Shown: in pieces, positions 54,215 through 64,000 of the stretch | Position numbering within the stretch: position 1 is the first letter of the stretch | Layout: each line of letters opens with the position of its first letter | NCBI RefSeq assembly: GCF_001831495.1 | Contig: NZ_CP017689.1 | Location: 3,797,671 to 3,861,670 of the forward strand | Origin: Thalassotalea crassostreae | GTDB lineage: Bacteria > Pseudomonadota > Gammaproteobacteria > Enterobacterales > Alteromonadaceae | Length of the DNA: 64,000 nucleotides | Direction: 5' to 3' | The notes under the pieces: generated by a model | Told to the model about the DNA's origin: nothing | Databases searched by the model: none | The model's input: the letters and a program-made list of their open reading frames with translations, nothing else | Program-made: the position numbers and the translations under genes

Positions 54215-55099
54215 TTAGTTAATTTTGGATAAAATACCATCTAACTCGTCTAAAGATGAGTAAGAAATAACCATTTTTCCTTTGCCTTTCTTGTTGTGTT
54301 TTATTTCAACAGGAGAGCCAATACGAACGGCTAAATCTTCTTCAAGTTTTACCGTGTCCGGGTCTTTAATATCAGTCTGTTTTTCAACAACAGGCTGTTG
54401 TACTTTTTTCACTAAACTTTCTGTTTCACGAACAGTTAATTCTTTGGCAGCAACGGTTCTTGCTGTAGTGGTTTGTAAATCACCTTGTAATGCTAAAAGG
54501 GCGCGAGCGTGTCCCATTTCAATATCACCATTTTCGAGAAAGGTTTTTACATCTGGATTAAGCGCATTTAAGCGCAATAGGTTGGTTACGGTAGTGCGAG
54601 ATTTACCAACGGCAGTCGCCACTTCTTGGTGGGTCAATTCAAATTCATTAAGTAATCGTTCTAAGGCAACAGCTTCTTCCATTGCATTTAGATCTTCACG
54701 TTGAATGTTTTCAATCAGTGCAATCGCAACTGCAGATTCATCTGGCACATCTTTGATTAAACAAGGGACTAAATCAATACCGGCAAGTTGCGACGCACGC
54801 CAGCGACGTTCACCAGCAATTATTTCATATTTATCTTTGCCGACAGGACGAACAACGATTGGCTGAATAATGCCTTGTGCTTTGATTGAATTTGATAGAT
54901 CTTCAAGGGCTGCTTCTGACATATCTTTACGAGGTTGATATTTGCCAGGTTGTAGTTGTTCTATTGGAAGTTTTTGTAAATCGCTTTTTTCTACAACTGG
55001 TTCAGCTTGATTGGTTTGATCTTTATCTGATTTTCGAGGGCTTGATGTAAGCAGGGCATCTAAGCCTCTACCTAAACCGCGACGTTTAGAAGTACTCAT
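54215..55099 (-). CDS. parB: Chromosome-partitioning protein ParB
   Basis: 294 residues. It starts KRRGLGRGLDALL. The CTP-binding ParB core has QYQPRK-like PGKYQPRKDMSEAALEDLSN and IIAGERRWRASQLAGIDLVP. A helix-turn-helix follows (THQEVATAVGKSRTTVTNLL) and then the C-terminal dimer domain. It binds parS near oriC and works with ParA. No perfect parS was found by eye. Confidence 0.97.
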   Translation of the reverse strand: MSTSKRRGLGRGLDALLTSSPRKSDKDQTNQAEPVVEKSDLQKLPIEQLQPGKYQPRKDMSEAALEDLSNSIKAQGIIQPIVVRPVGKDKYEIIAGERRWRASQLAGIDLVPCLIKDVPDESAVAIALIENIQREDLNAMEEAVALERLLNEFELTHQEVATAVGKSRTTVTNLLRLNALNPDVKTFLENGDIEMGHARALLALQGDLQTTTARTVAAKELTVRETESLVKKVQQPVVEKQTDIKDPDTVKLEEDLAVRIGSPVEIKHNKKGKGKMVISYSSLDELDGILSKIN

Positions 55100-55108
55100 G
55101 CTTTTCCT

Positions 55109-55891
55109 TTAACTCGCCGTAGCAAGCTGTGCTTGTTTTTTTAATACTTCACCGGCCAGCGCTAAATAGGCTTTTGCGCCAGTTGCCGATTTATCATAAT
55201 ACATTGCTGGAGCACCAAAAGACGGTGCTTCCGCTAAACGCACATTGCGAGGGATCACAGTGCGATAGACTTTATCACCAAAATGACGTTTTAGTTGTTC
55301 AGAAACGTCGTTCGCTAAGCGATTACGAGGGTCATACATGGTGCGTAAAATCCCTTCGATGTGTAAATCTTTATTCACCACCGAAGATAATTTAGAAATG
55401 GTATCCATCAATGCCGTTAAACCTTCTAACGCATAATATTCACATTGCATAGGTACCAATACTGAATCGGCAGCAGCCATAGCATTAACGGTAAGCATGT
55501 TTAGTGAAGGTGGACAGTCAATAATGATAAAATCATAACCATCTTTGAAAGGTTCTAAAGCATTTTTTAAGCGAAGTTCACGGGCGTAAACTTCCATCAA
55601 TTTTATTTCTGCAGCGGTTACGTCGGTATTTGCAGCCAATAAGTCGTAACCACCAGTGGTTTCGGTACAAATCACTTCCGATAGTGGTTTTTCATCAACG
55701 AGTAATTCGTAACTAGTTGACTCAACTTCATATTTATCAATACCACTACCCATAGTAGCGTTACCTTGTGGATCAAGGTCAATCAACAATACTTTACGTT
55801 TGGTTGCTGCTAGAGATGCAGCTAAATTCACCGACGTCGTTGTTTTACCAACACCACCTTTTTGGTTGGCTATTGCGATAGTTTTTCCCAC
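55109..55891 (-). CDS. parA: Chromosome-partitioning ATPase ParA
   Basis: About 260 residues. The deviant Walker A motif is ANQKGGVGKTTTSVNLAASL, with VLLIDLDPQGNATMG and FIIIDCPPSLNMLTVNAMAA following. GTG 55891 (MGKTIAIANQ) is the usual family start and GGGGAAACT lies just before it. The frame is also open eight codons further upstream. It moves ParB-parS complexes after replication. Confidence 0.96.
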   Translation of the reverse strand: MGKTIAIANQKGGVGKTTTSVNLAASLAATKRKVLLIDLDPQGNATMGSGIDKYEVESTSYELLVDEKPLSEVICTETTGGYDLLAANTDVTAAEIKLMEVYARELRLKNALEPFKDGYDFIIIDCPPSLNMLTVNAMAAADSVLVPMQCEYYALEGLTALMDTISKLSSVVNKDLHIEGILRTMYDPRNRLANDVSEQLKRHFGDKVYRTVIPRNVRLAEAPSFGAPAMYYDKSATGAKAYLALAGEVLKKQAQLATAS

Positions 55892-56046
55892 AGTTTCCCC
55901 GCGAAGCTTTTGCAAAAAAATTAATTATTATATTTAGCGATATCTTTCGAAATATCTTTTGAAAATTGTCTTGGAATTCGTTATCGAACTGTTGTCCGAA
56001 AAAATCCGAATAACTAACTTACCAAAAAACGATAGTAAATAGCGAA

Positions 56047-56673
56047 TTATTTTGACTTTTTCAGCTCAATTAAATGTCTTTCACCAATAAGTTCCGGTAC
56101 CGCAAGGGTAAAACTGGCAACTAGCTCAATATCTTTATCCATTGCCGCCAGTTCTTCTTTTGGATACTGGCCCTTAAGTGCATAGAATCGACCATTTTCA
56201 TCAATCAAATGTCGACACCAAGTAACCATATCTTCTATTGAGGCAAATGCTCGAGATAACACCCCATCAAAAGGTACATCGGGGGTATATTTTTCGACTC
56301 GAGATTGCACTGGAGTGACGTTTTCAAGCTTCAACTGATACACCACTTGCTTTAAAAAGGTAACTCGTTTGCCAAGACTATCAAGCAATACAAAATTCTT
56401 TTCTGGATACATGATTGCTAGTGGAATACCAGGTAAACCAGGGCCAGTTCCGACATCAATGAAGTTTTCACCGTTAAGAAGAGGGCCATTAACTAGAGAA
56501 TCTAAAATGTGTTTTACCAACATTTCTTCAGGATCACGGACAGACGTTAAGTTATACGCCTTATTCCATTTGTTTAGCAGCTCAACGTACCCAACAAGTT
56601 TTTCAATTTGCTGTTGAGAAAGGTTGAGATCTGTTTTCGCAATCAATGCTTTTAAGTCGGAAGTTAAATCCAT
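56047..56673 (-). CDS. rsmG: 16S rRNA (guanine527-N7)-methyltransferase RsmG
   Basis: 208 residues. The SAM site is [20 protein letters not shown], and [20 protein letters not shown] and [12 protein letters not shown] are GidB signatures. It methylates G527 of 16S rRNA. It follows mnmG as in most gammaproteobacteria. Confidence 0.97.
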   Translation of the reverse strand: MDLTSDLKALIAKTDLNLSQQQIEKLVGYVELLNKWNKAYNLTSVRDPEEMLVKHILDSLVNGPLLNGENFIDVGTGPGLPGIPLAIMYPEKNFVLLDSLGKRVTFLKQVVYQLKLENVTPVQSRVEKYTPDVPFDGVLSRAFASIEDMVTWCRHLIDENGRFYALKGQYPKEELAAMDKDIELVASFTLAVPELIGERHLIELKKSK

Positions 56674-56729
56674 TATAGGAACCTTTAGAGGGTGTAGAAT
56701 TAATAACAGTTTTTATATCGTCACCGATA

Positions 56730-56797
56730 GAAAGCATTCATCCAGAGGTTGCGGCCTACGCCGCAATGACGGTGAACAGTTTCTATGAAAGCATTCA
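56730..56797. repeat. REP-like palindrome between rsmG and mnmG
   Basis: TTGCGGCCTACGCCGCAA (56749-56766) is a 6-bp stem resembling dispersed REP/CG-rich palindromes. GAAAGCATTCA occurs directly on both sides (56730 and 56787). Confidence 0.6.
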
Positions 56798-56799
56798 CA

Positions 56800-58689
56800 T
56801 TACGCGCTTTTGCGCAATAAACCGTGTTTCTTCAAGTAAACCAGTAATAAAGATACAGCCGCTGGAGTAATACCAGATATACGTGATGCTTTACCTAAGG
56901 TTTCTGGACGAGAATCAGTTAGCTTAGCAACAACTTCATTTGATAAACCTGAAATCTTAGAAAAATCAAAGTCAGCCGGAATAATGGTATTTTCATGACG
57001 TTTCTTCTTATCGATCTCTTCTTGTTGACGATCGATATAGCCTTGATATTTCGTTTGAATTTCAACTTGTTCCATTGCTTGTGAATCATCTAAACCAGGG
57101 CCAAATTCATCAATGGACATTAACTCTTCATAGCGAGTTTCTGGTCGACGTAATAAATCTTCTAAATTGGCTTCTTTGGTCAATGGATTTTTCAACATTG
57201 GATTTAAACGATCTAAGGCTGCATGATCCTTATGTACCCATGTTGATCGTAAACGTTGACGTTCAAGCTCAATATTTTCCATTTTTTCGCAGAAACGAGC
57301 CCAACGATCATCACCAACAAGACCTAATTCACGGCCTTTTTCAGTCAAACGAATATCCGCGTTATCTTCGCGTAATAATAAGCGGTATTCGGCGCGAGAA
57401 GTAAACATACGGTACGGTTCTTTGGTACCTAGTGTTGATAAATCATCAATTAAAACGCCCATGTAAGCTTGTTCACGACCAGGTGTCCAACCTTCTTTGC
57501 CTTGTGCACGGCAAGCAGCATTTAAGCCCGCTATTAAACCTTGTGCTCCTGCTTCTTCGTAGCCTGTCGTACCATTAATTTGGCCAGCAAAGAATAAATT
57601 ATCCATATGCTTGGTTTCTAAGGTTTGTTTCAAATCACGAGGATCGAAGTAATCATACTCAATGGCATAACCAGGACGAGTGATATGGGCGTTCTCAAAA
57701 CCTTTGATTGAGCGAACTAAATTCATTTGAACATCAAATGGCAAGCTCGTAGAAATACCATTTGGATAAATTTCATGCGTTGTTAAACCTTCTGGCTCAA
57801 CGAATATTTGATGAGAGTCTTTATCACTAAAGCGCATTATTTTGTCTTCAATCGAAGGGCAGTAACGTGGGCCAATACCTTCAATAACACCGGTATACAT
57901 AGGGCTACGATCTAAGCCATCACGAATAATATCGTGAGTATTTGTATTGGTGTGAGTGATAAAACATGGAATTTGTTGAGGGTGATTTTTACTATCCCCC
58001 ATAAACGAGAACGTTGGAACTGGTGTATCACCAGGTTGTTCTTGCATTTGGCTAAAATCTAACGTTCTAGCGTCTAAACGAGGCGGTGTACCTGTCTTTA
58101 AACGATCGATCCTAAATGGTAGATCACGTAAACGCGCTGCTAAACCAACAGATGCTGGGTCACCAGCTCGACCACCTTCATAATTGTTCAGACCAATATG
58201 AATCTGGCCTGCAAGGAAAGTACCGACGGTTAAAACCACGGTATGACCTTTAAAGTTAAGGCCCATTTCAGTTTTAACACCAGTAACTTTGTCGCCTTCA
58301 ACGATCAAATCATTACAAGCTTGTTGGAAAATAGTTAAATTTTCTTGGTTTTCCAAATAGTTACGTACATACGCTTTATACAATAAACGATCCGCTTGTG
58401 CGCGTGTAGCACGAACAGCTGGTCCTTTTGATGAGTTTAATGTGCGAAATTGGATCCCAGCGTGATCGGTGGCTTCAGCCATCAATCCACCAAGAGCATC
58501 AATCTCTTTCACCAGGTGTCCTTTACCAATACCACCAATGGCGGGATTACATGACATTGCACCTAACGTATCGATGTTATGAGTTAGTAGTAATGTTTTA
58601 CAGCCCATGCGAGCTGCAGCCAAACTAGCTTCAGTTCCAGCATGTCCACCACCAACAACAATTACATCAAACGTATCTTGATACCACAT
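56800..58689 (-). CDS. mnmG: tRNA uridine 5-carboxymethylaminomethyl modification enzyme MnmG
   Basis: 629 residues. The FAD site is [40 protein letters not shown] contains the catalytic Cys, and the tail is [16 protein letters not shown]. With MnmE it modifies wobble U34 of several tRNAs. mnmG next to oriC is the gammaproteobacterial arrangement. Confidence 0.98.
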   Translation of the reverse strand: MWYQDTFDVIVVGGGHAGTEASLAAARMGCKTLLLTHNIDTLGAMSCNPAIGGIGKGHLVKEIDALGGLMAEATDHAGIQFRTLNSSKGPAVRATRAQADRLLYKAYVRNYLENQENLTIFQQACNDLIVEGDKVTGVKTEMGLNFKGHTVVLTVGTFLAGQIHIGLNNYEGGRAGDPASVGLAARLRDLPFRIDRLKTGTPPRLDARTLDFSQMQEQPGDTPVPTFSFMGDSKNHPQQIPCFITHTNTNTHDIIRDGLDRSPMYTGVIEGIGPRYCPSIEDKIMRFSDKDSHQIFVEPEGLTTHEIYPNGISTSLPFDVQMNLVRSIKGFENAHITRPGYAIEYDYFDPRDLKQTLETKHMDNLFFAGQINGTTGYEEAGAQGLIAGLNAACRAQGKEGWTPGREQAYMGVLIDDLSTLGTKEPYRMFTSRAEYRLLLREDNADIRLTEKGRELGLVGDDRWARFCEKMENIELERQRLRSTWVHKDHAALDRLNPMLKNPLTKEANLEDLLRRPETRYEELMSIDEFGPGLDDSQAMEQVEIQTKYQGYIDRQQEEIDKKKRHENTIIPADFDFSKISGLSNEVVAKLTDSRPETLGKASRISGITPAAVSLLLVYLKKHGLLRKSA

Positions 58690-59093
58690 TCAAAAAAATC
58701 CTAAACGATCTATTTATTAAAGATGCTAATTGTACCGTTATTTTTTACTAAGGGGAACGATCAAAATGTTAAAAAGATCATAGTTCGGATCTTAAATAAT
58801 ATATAAAGATCTATATATAGATCTTATTATTATTACTTATTAAGGAATGCATTTTTAGTGGATAAGTCATTTTTATCTTTATATAACATTAACTTAAAGT
58901 AGATCGTTTGCTGTGATCAAAGTTTGATCAACTCACTTATAACCTATGATCAAAAGGGCTGTTTATCCACAAGACGATCTGGAATTTTTTATGTGCACTG
59001 AATAATAATAAGAAATTAATAGTTTTTACCCAGTTTTATCCACAGATGATGTTTTTAAGATCGTAAATTGTGGATAATATCGTTATAACTGAT
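58690..59093. other. oriC: Chromosomal replication origin oriC
   Basis: 404 bp between mnmG and mioC. Perfect DnaA boxes lie at 58963-58971 (TTATCCACA), 59036-59044 (TTATCCACA) and 59069-59077 (reverse), with an 8/9 match at 58857-58865 (AGTGGATAA). Thirteen GATC sites lie between 58707 and 59094, where about 1.5 are expected, indicating Dam/SeqA control. The AT-rich part at 58790-58845 with three GATCT-type 13-mers is the likely unwinding element. The location is the same as in E. coli. Confidence 0.95.
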
Positions 59094-59537
59094 CTAAAAC
59101 AGATCTAATTTGCTGGTTATCCACTGGTTTGCGGCCAGTTCTGGATCATCAATATTACTTATATCTATGGTGAGTAGGTCAGACAATTGCTTAGAACCTT
59201 TATCTAACATTATGTTATTTAAGGATTTTCCTGCTTCGCAAAAGGTGTCATAGTTTGAATCACCTACTGCGATCACTAAGAAAGGTAGATCATTAAAGTT
59301 GTGATCACTGGTTTTTAGCTGGTGGACAAAATTTTCGATGTTTTCAGGAAAATCACCGGCACCGTGAGTAGAAGTGCATAAAAGCCAAATTTGCTGATCA
59401 CGATTAATCTTGTCAAAATCCGGTTGAAAATGAATTTCTGTTGTGTGGCCATTAGCTTCTAAAACTTCTTGTGCTGCCTCTGCGACATACTCAGTTCCAC
59501 CCAACATTGAGCCAACGATAATTTGAAATGATGACAT
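59094..59537 (-). CDS. mioC: Flavodoxin-like protein MioC
   Basis: 147 residues. IIVGSMLGGTEYVAEAAQEV is the FMN phosphate loop of short flavodoxins, and LLCSTHGAGDFPENI-like text (LCTSTHGAGDFPENIENFVH) follows. FMN-binding MioC was linked to biotin synthesis and iron-sulfur chemistry. It is transcribed toward oriC, as in E. coli, where mioC transcription affects the origin. Confidence 0.95.
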   Translation of the reverse strand: MSSFQIIVGSMLGGTEYVAEAAQEVLEANGHTTEIHFQPDFDKINRDQQIWLLCTSTHGAGDFPENIENFVHQLKTSDHNFNDLPFLVIAVGDSNYDTFCEAGKSLNNIMLDKGSKQLSDLLTIDISNIDDPELAANQWITSKLDLF

Positions 59538-59555
59538 TTGCAGTCCTTAAAATGT

Positions 59556-60941
59556 TTATTTACCGATACAGAATGAACTGAAGATTTGTCCTAAAAGATC
59601 ATCAGAAGTGAACTCTCCGGTGATCTCATTTAGGTGTTGCTGACAAATACGTAGCTCTTCCGCTAGGATTTCACCGGCAACATAAGACTCTAACTGCTCT
59701 AAACCGGTAATAAGGTGCTGATGGGCACTTTCTAATGCGGTTAAATGGCGACGTCGAGCCATGAAGCTGCCTTCCATTGAACCTTGATAGCCCATACACT
59801 GTTTTAAATGATCTTTTAACTCTGTGACGCCAGCACCTGTTTTAGCGGATAGAGAAACAGTGTCACTGTCGTGCTCAACAGTCATGCCGGTGCTAATACC
59901 ACTTACGTCAGCCTTGTTTTTAACAATGGTTAAGCCCATATTTTCTGGTAAACGTTGAAAAAACTCCGGCCAAAATGCTTTAGGGTTACTATGATCGTCT
60001 TTGGCCGAATCAATCATCAATAACACTCGATCGGCCTGTTCTATTTCTTTCCAAGCGCGTTCTATGCCAATTTGTTCAACTTTATCTGGGCTTTCCCTCA
60101 AACCGGCGGTATCGATAATATGCAGTGGCATACCATCGATATGAATTTGCTCAGTAAGTACGTCTCTGGTGGTACCTTCAATATCGGTGACAATTGCCGA
60201 GTCTTTGCCACTTAAGGCGTTTAATAGGCTTGATTTACCAGCGTTAGGGCGACCAGCAATAACAACGCGCATCCCTTCACGGATAATTGCACCTTGTTGG
60301 GCTTGTTTAATAACATCGTAAACACTGTCGATGATAGCTTTAAGATCGGTATTTATTTTGGTATCGGCAAGAAAGTCTATTTCTTCTTCTGGAAAATCGA
60401 TCGCCGCTTCTACATACATACGTAAATGAATAACGTCTTCAACCAATTGATGCACAAGTTTGGAGAAATCACCTTGCAGTGAGTGCAGGGCAGCGCGTGC
60501 TGCTTGTTCAGAGCTTGAATTGATTAAATCGGCAATTGCTTCCGCTTGGGTTAAATCAAGTTTATCGTTTAAAAACGCTTGTTCTGAGAATTCACCAGGG
60601 CGAGCCATACGCACACCTGAAATTGTTAGAATGTGATTTAACAACATATCTAAAATTACTGGGCCACCATGACCTTGTAATTCAATAACATCTTCACCGG
60701 TAAATGAATTAGGGCCTTTAAAATATAACGCGATACCTTGGTCTATTACATGTTGGTTTTGATCATAAAACGGTAGGTATTCGGCTTTACGAATTTCCGG
60801 AATTTTACCTAGTACCTGTTCTGCTACGGTTTTAGCGAGCGGACCTGAGACCCTAATGATACCGACGCCACCTCTACCTGGCGCGGTCGCTTGCGCGGCG
60901 ATTGTTTCAGTATTTGAGCTAGCAACGTTTGTATTAGGCAT
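59556..60941 (-). CDS. mnmE: tRNA modification GTPase MnmE
   Basis: 461 residues. The N-terminal folate-binding domain has [18 protein letters not shown] [20 protein letters not shown]. The G domain has [24 protein letters not shown] and DTAGLRES, and the C terminus is CIGK. It works with MnmG on tRNA wobble uridine. The start lies 130 bp past yidC. Confidence 0.98.
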   Translation of the reverse strand: MPNTNVASSNTETIAAQATAPGRGGVGIIRVSGPLAKTVAEQVLGKIPEIRKAEYLPFYDQNQHVIDQGIALYFKGPNSFTGEDVIELQGHGGPVILDMLLNHILTISGVRMARPGEFSEQAFLNDKLDLTQAEAIADLINSSSEQAARAALHSLQGDFSKLVHQLVEDVIHLRMYVEAAIDFPEEEIDFLADTKINTDLKAIIDSVYDVIKQAQQGAIIREGMRVVIAGRPNAGKSSLLNALSGKDSAIVTDIEGTTRDVLTEQIHIDGMPLHIIDTAGLRESPDKVEQIGIERAWKEIEQADRVLLMIDSAKDDHSNPKAFWPEFFQRLPENMGLTIVKNKADVSGISTGMTVEHDSDTVSLSAKTGAGVTELKDHLKQCMGYQGSMEGSFMARRRHLTALESAHQHLITGLEQLESYVAGEILAEELRICQQHLNEITGEFTSDDLLGQIFSSFCIGK

Positions 60942-61018
60942 TAGTTAATTCGCAGTTCAGTGTAAATAGGGTAATAGGCTGTATTATAAACACAAAAGTT
61001 ATCAGTGACTAGAAATAG

Positions 61019-61043
61019 AAAAGGCAGCCAATGGCTGCCTTTG
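61019..61043 (-). terminator. Terminator after yidC
   Basis: AAAGGCAGCC and GGCTGCCTTTT form a strong stem with a 3-nt loop (ATT), 29 bp past the yidC stop on the minus strand. Confidence 0.88.
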
Positions 61044-61071
61044 AAAACTGTTTTACTGTCTATTCAACAAG

Positions 61072-62727
61072 TTACTTTTTATTCGCTTTCGCTAACTTGG
61101 CTTTCTCTTCAGCTTTATCGATACCGCGGAAGATAATTAGCATTTGAATAATTGTAATTACGTTCGATACGAACCAGTAAAGTACTAATCCTGATGGGAA
61201 CCATAAGAAGAAGAACGTAAAGAATACTGGCATCCATTGCATCATTTTTTGTTGCATTGGATCTTGAGACATTGCCGGTTGCAGCTTCTGCATTAGCAAC
61301 ATCGACGCACCCATTAGAATCGGTAAGATAAAGTATGGGTCTTTTGATGATAAATCAGTGATCCATAAACCAAATTCTGCGTGACGTAATTCTACTGATT
61401 CGATAAATACCCAGTAAAGTGCAAGGAAGATAGGCATTTGTAGTAAAAGAGGGAAACAACCACCTGCAGGGTTTACTTTCTCTTTCTTATACAATTCCAT
61501 CATTGCTTGTGACATTTTTTGACGATCATCACCATAGCGCTCTTTTAAGGCCGCCATCTTAGGTTGGATCTTACGCATTTTAGCCATTGAGGTGTATTGC
61601 GTTTTCGTCAGTGGGTACATTAACGTTTTCACTACGATAGTGATACAGATAATGGCAATACCCCAGTTCACAACGAAATCTTGGATAATGATTAATAACC
61701 AGAATAACGGTTGTGAGATCATCCAAAGGAAGCCGTAGTCTACAGTAAGATCAAGACCTTCAGCGATTTTCTCTAGTTTTTCTTGATCTTTAGGACCTAC
61801 ATAAAAAGTTGCTGATGTTGTTTGCTCAGAGCCTGGCGCAATTGAAATAGCTGGTTGTCTAAAACCAATAACCGCTTCACCAGTACTTGCTAGGTAAGTC
61901 GTGTAAATTTTGTTATTAGTCGATTGGTTCGGTACCCACGCTGATACAAAGTAATGCTGTAACATACCAACCCAACCACCTTTGGTGTTTTGGTTTAAGT
62001 TTGCATCTTCAATATCATCAAAATCGTATTTTTCGTAGCGTTCTTCAGCTGTAGAATAAGCTGCACCACGATATGTAGGCATCATCATTGAAGAACCAGA
62101 TTCTACCGTTGTAGACTGTTTAAGTTGACCGTACATTTCAACAGAAGCATTTGCAGCACTATTGTTGGTAACCTTGTAACTAACTTCAACATCATACTTA
62201 CCTTTGGTTAGGGTAAATGTTTTTACATAAACGATGTCATTGTTGTTGAATGTTAAGTCAACGATTAACTGGTCACCTGAAAGCGTATAGTTAGTTTGCG
62301 CGCTAGTATAGATTGCACGAGCGCCGGGTTTATCAGCGCCTTGGGCACCAATCAAACCACTTTGAGCGACATAATTGTAACCGTCGGTAGTTAATATCGG
62401 CATTGCAACGCCGCTACCTTGCTCTGTGTCATATTGTAGTAACTTAGCCGAAATGATATCGCCGCCTTCAGTATCTACTTTAAGCTCTAAAACATCAGAG
62501 CTAATGGTAATAACTTTACCTGAAGTAGGGGCTTGAGTAATCGTTTGTTGTGCATCAGAAGCTGATGGAATGAATTCATCCGACGCTACTTCGTTTGCTG
62601 GCATATCGCTAGATACAGACGTTTGTTGTGGCGTTTGTACTGGAGCTTGGTCTACTTGCCATTGTTGGAAAAGTAAGAAACTTACCACCAATAAAGCAAC
62701 AAATAGCAATCCGCGTTGTGATTCCAT
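61072..62727 (-). CDS. yidC: Membrane protein insertase YidC
   Basis: 551 residues. The N-terminal helix (RGLLFVALLVVSFLLFQQWQ) is followed by the large periplasmic beta-domain. The five-helix core has PLFWLLIIIQDFVVNWGIAI, MYPLTKTQYTSMAKMRKIQP and FPLLLQMPIFLALYWVF. It inserts membrane proteins, including ATP synthase c subunit, alone or with Sec. Confidence 0.98.
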   Translation of the reverse strand: MESQRGLLFVALLVVSFLLFQQWQVDQAPVQTPQQTSVSSDMPANEVASDEFIPSASDAQQTITQAPTSGKVITISSDVLELKVDTEGGDIISAKLLQYDTEQGSGVAMPILTTDGYNYVAQSGLIGAQGADKPGARAIYTSAQTNYTLSGDQLIVDLTFNNNDIVYVKTFTLTKGKYDVEVSYKVTNNSAANASVEMYGQLKQSTTVESGSSMMMPTYRGAAYSTAEERYEKYDFDDIEDANLNQNTKGGWVGMLQHYFVSAWVPNQSTNNKIYTTYLASTGEAVIGFRQPAISIAPGSEQTTSATFYVGPKDQEKLEKIAEGLDLTVDYGFLWMISQPLFWLLIIIQDFVVNWGIAIICITIVVKTLMYPLTKTQYTSMAKMRKIQPKMAALKERYGDDRQKMSQAMMELYKKEKVNPAGGCFPLLLQMPIFLALYWVFIESVELRHAEFGLWITDLSSKDPYFILPILMGASMLLMQKLQPAMSQDPMQQKMMQWMPVFFTFFFLWFPSGLVLYWFVSNVITIIQMLIIFRGIDKAEEKAKLAKANKK

Positions 62728-62733
62728 AATATG

Positions 62734-62982
62734 TTAATTCTCTTTTTTAGATTTTGATACCGGGTCTTCACCACCCTCATTAAGCGGGTGACATTTTAAT
62801 ATACGTTTGCTCGCTAGCCAACTACCTTTTATTACGCCAAAGCGATTAATTGCTTCTATTGCATAAGTTGAGCAGGAGGGATTAAAACGACAATTATTAC
62901 CTAATAACGGGCTAAGCCAGCGTTTATAAGCAAGGATAGGGGCAATAATTAACTTTTGTGCCGTTGAATTATTTTTCGCCAT
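62734..62982 (-). CDS. yidD: Membrane protein insertion efficiency factor YidD
   Basis: 82 residues. [20 protein letters not shown] and [20 protein letters not shown] are the YidD signature with its Cys triad. It overlaps the rnpA 3' end by 34 bp and precedes yidC by 6 bp, so it is in the rpmH-rnpA-yidD-yidC operon. Confidence 0.96.
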   Translation of the reverse strand: MAKNNSTAQKLIIAPILAYKRWLSPLLGNNCRFNPSCSTYAIEAINRFGVIKGSWLASKRILKCHPLNEGGEDPVSKSKKEN

Positions 62983-63305
62983 ATCTTTTCCAATTGTAAA
63001 TTAATCGCTTCATTATCAAGCTGATCAATTCCTGACTTTACCATAACAACCATGTCGATAGCAGGTAATTTGTCATTGTTTATACGAAAACTTTCGCGAA
63101 CGATGCGTTTAATACGATTTCTTTGCACAGCTAATTTAACACGCTTTTTCGCGATAGCCATACCTAGACGATTATTTTGGTCAGTATTTGTGCGGATCAG
63201 TATAGTGAAATGGTTTGAACCATAACGAGTGGGGTTGTCGAAGACTTGTTTGAAATGACCGGGAGTCAACAGACGCGACTCCCGATTAAATTCGTAGTTA
63301 CCCAT
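62949..63305 (-). CDS. rnpA: Ribonuclease P protein component
   Basis: 118 residues. [20 protein letters not shown] and [20 protein letters not shown] followed by KRIVRESFR are the RNase P protein RNA-binding motif. It helps the RnpB RNA process tRNA 5' ends. Confidence 0.97.
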   Translation of the reverse strand: MGNYEFNRESRLLTPGHFKQVFDNPTRYGSNHFTILIRTNTDQNNRLGMAIAKKRVKLAVQRNRIKRIVRESFRINNDKLPAIDMVVMVKSGIDQLDNEAINLQLEKIWRKIIQRHKS

Positions 63306-63335
63306 AAGGGTAGTAATCCTTATTAAAAATAAGAA

Positions 63336-63470
63336 TTAAGCGCTAAGCTTAGCACGACCTTTTGCACGGCGACGAGCAATTACTGCACGACCGTTTTTAG
63401 TTGCCATGCGAGCACGGAAACCGTGGTTACGTTTACGCTTTAGTACTGAAGGTTGAAAAGTTCTTTTCAT
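63336..63470 (-). CDS. rpmH: 50S ribosomal protein L34
   Basis: 44 residues: [20 protein letters not shown], then [20 protein letters not shown] and KLSA. This very conserved basic protein is the first gene of the rpmH-rnpA operon. It is easily missed because of its size. Confidence 0.98.
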   Translation of the reverse strand: MKRTFQPSVLKRKRNHGFRARMATKNGRAVIARRRAKGRAKLSA

Positions 63471-64000
63471 TGTACTTTATCCTGTCTATGTTCGAGTTAG
63501 TTTGTTTGCTTTACGAAAACAAACGTTTCCGAGCACTGTATAAAAATTGAGGCCGAATTCTAAATATAAAGTAGAGTAATGTCAACGTTATTTATAAAAA
63601 ATAATTGTAAAAGATCCTTATTAAAATGTAGCAGGATCCTTTGATCATTTAGCGCCATCTTAATGATAATTTGTTTACTGTCCACAGTTTTATAACAAAA
63701 GCCATTGTGAAGATAAATAATTAGCCCTAATTTCGTTGATAAATTCACCATTAAAAAGCTAATTCATGCTTAAATAGTAAATTTAAAAGTTAATTAAAAC
63801 AGAGTTTTATCTCTTAATGTCGGTTTTTTTTAAATTAAATCAAATAAGCTTATTGCACTTGTGGATAAGTAGCGAGATAATGGTCGGATTCAAATAAAAT
63901 TATTATAATAAAAATTGTTTCCAAGCCTTAATTTTATTGGCCAGTAGATAATGGTCAGATAAGTTTTTTTCAGTGAAACAATAATAACGGGAGTTAATGA
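63471..64000. other. rpmH-dnaA intergenic region
   Basis: 530 bp, AT-rich, holding the rpmH promoter and the upstream part of dnaA, which should begin just after the window on the plus strand. A perfect DnaA box lies at 63860-63868 (TGTGGATAA) and a 7/9 match at 63678-63686 (CTGTCCACA), consistent with dnaA autoregulation. No gene is supported. Confidence 0.75.

Noticed and set aside
54417..54432. parS-like TGTTTCACG inside parB
   Set aside because: Only the left half matches the parS palindrome; the right half does not, so it is likely chance.
63560..63751. 63-residue minus-strand ORF upstream of dnaA
   Set aside because: AT-rich region with DnaA boxes, no ribosome-binding site and no protein-like pattern.

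Overview
The window looks like the chromosome of a marine gammaproteobacterium of the Alteromonadales, most likely Colwelliaceae (Colwellia/Thalassotalea type). The main reasons are the dnaA-side gene order rpmH-rnpA-yidD-yidC-mnmE-mioC-oriC-mnmG-rsmG-parA-parB-atpIBEFHAGDC-glmU, a Vibrio-like integron integrase, low GC, and a sulfated-polysaccharide gene cluster. The family assignment is inferred from remembered proteins and was not computed.

Region 1 (1-14.3 kb): single accessory genes, nearly all on the minus strand. They include an acyltransferase, DUF1428, a uracil-DNA glycosylase relative, DM13, methyltransferases, two zinc-site GFA-type proteins, MBL-fold, DUF1287, DoxX, PD40 propeller, two GNATs, VOC, NTF2-like, Rof and DUF2200. 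Several gaps hold fragments resembling decayed attC sites, so at least the right part of this region looks like a fossil extension of the integron array.

Region 2 (14.3-31.6 kb): a sedentary chromosomal integron. An intact intI (30668-31633, plus strand) faces away from a minus-strand array with 17 recognisable attC sites. Cassettes carry two higBA toxin-antitoxin pairs, an orphan Phd antitoxin whose ParE toxin is frameshifted and truncated, a subclass B1 metallo-beta-lactamase, a PEP-CTERM protein, an Excalibur protein, a large lipoprotein, many small membrane proteins and a perfect-length tandem cassette duplication. Three apparently identical 1577-bp IS110/IS1111-group elements sit in the same orientation at the same point of three attC sites. 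Their 3' non-coding region holds long inverted repeats suited to a bridge RNA, including a segment resembling the target, and a 35-codon ORF with a strong Shine-Dalgarno sequence.

Region 3 (31.7-44.9 kb): FadL-type porin, a secreted sulfatase, and a minus-strand operon of a PSCyt1/PSCyt2/LamG/PSD1 protein, DUF1501 protein, beta-propeller, b562-like protein and b561 cytochrome. Next to it are a GH29-like fucosidase fused to a degenerate NodB-like domain and a divergent AraC regulator. This is probably a sulfated fucose-containing polysaccharide locus of a kind best known from Planctomycetes. A 15-bp motif upstream of both minus-strand transcription units may be the AraC operator.

Region 4 (44.9-64 kb): core genome. 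It holds glmU, the nine-gene F1Fo ATP synthase operon, parAB, rsmG, mnmG, oriC (58690-59093: three perfect DnaA boxes and 13 GATC sites), mioC, mnmE, yidC, yidD, rnpA, rpmH and the upstream region of the unseen dnaA.
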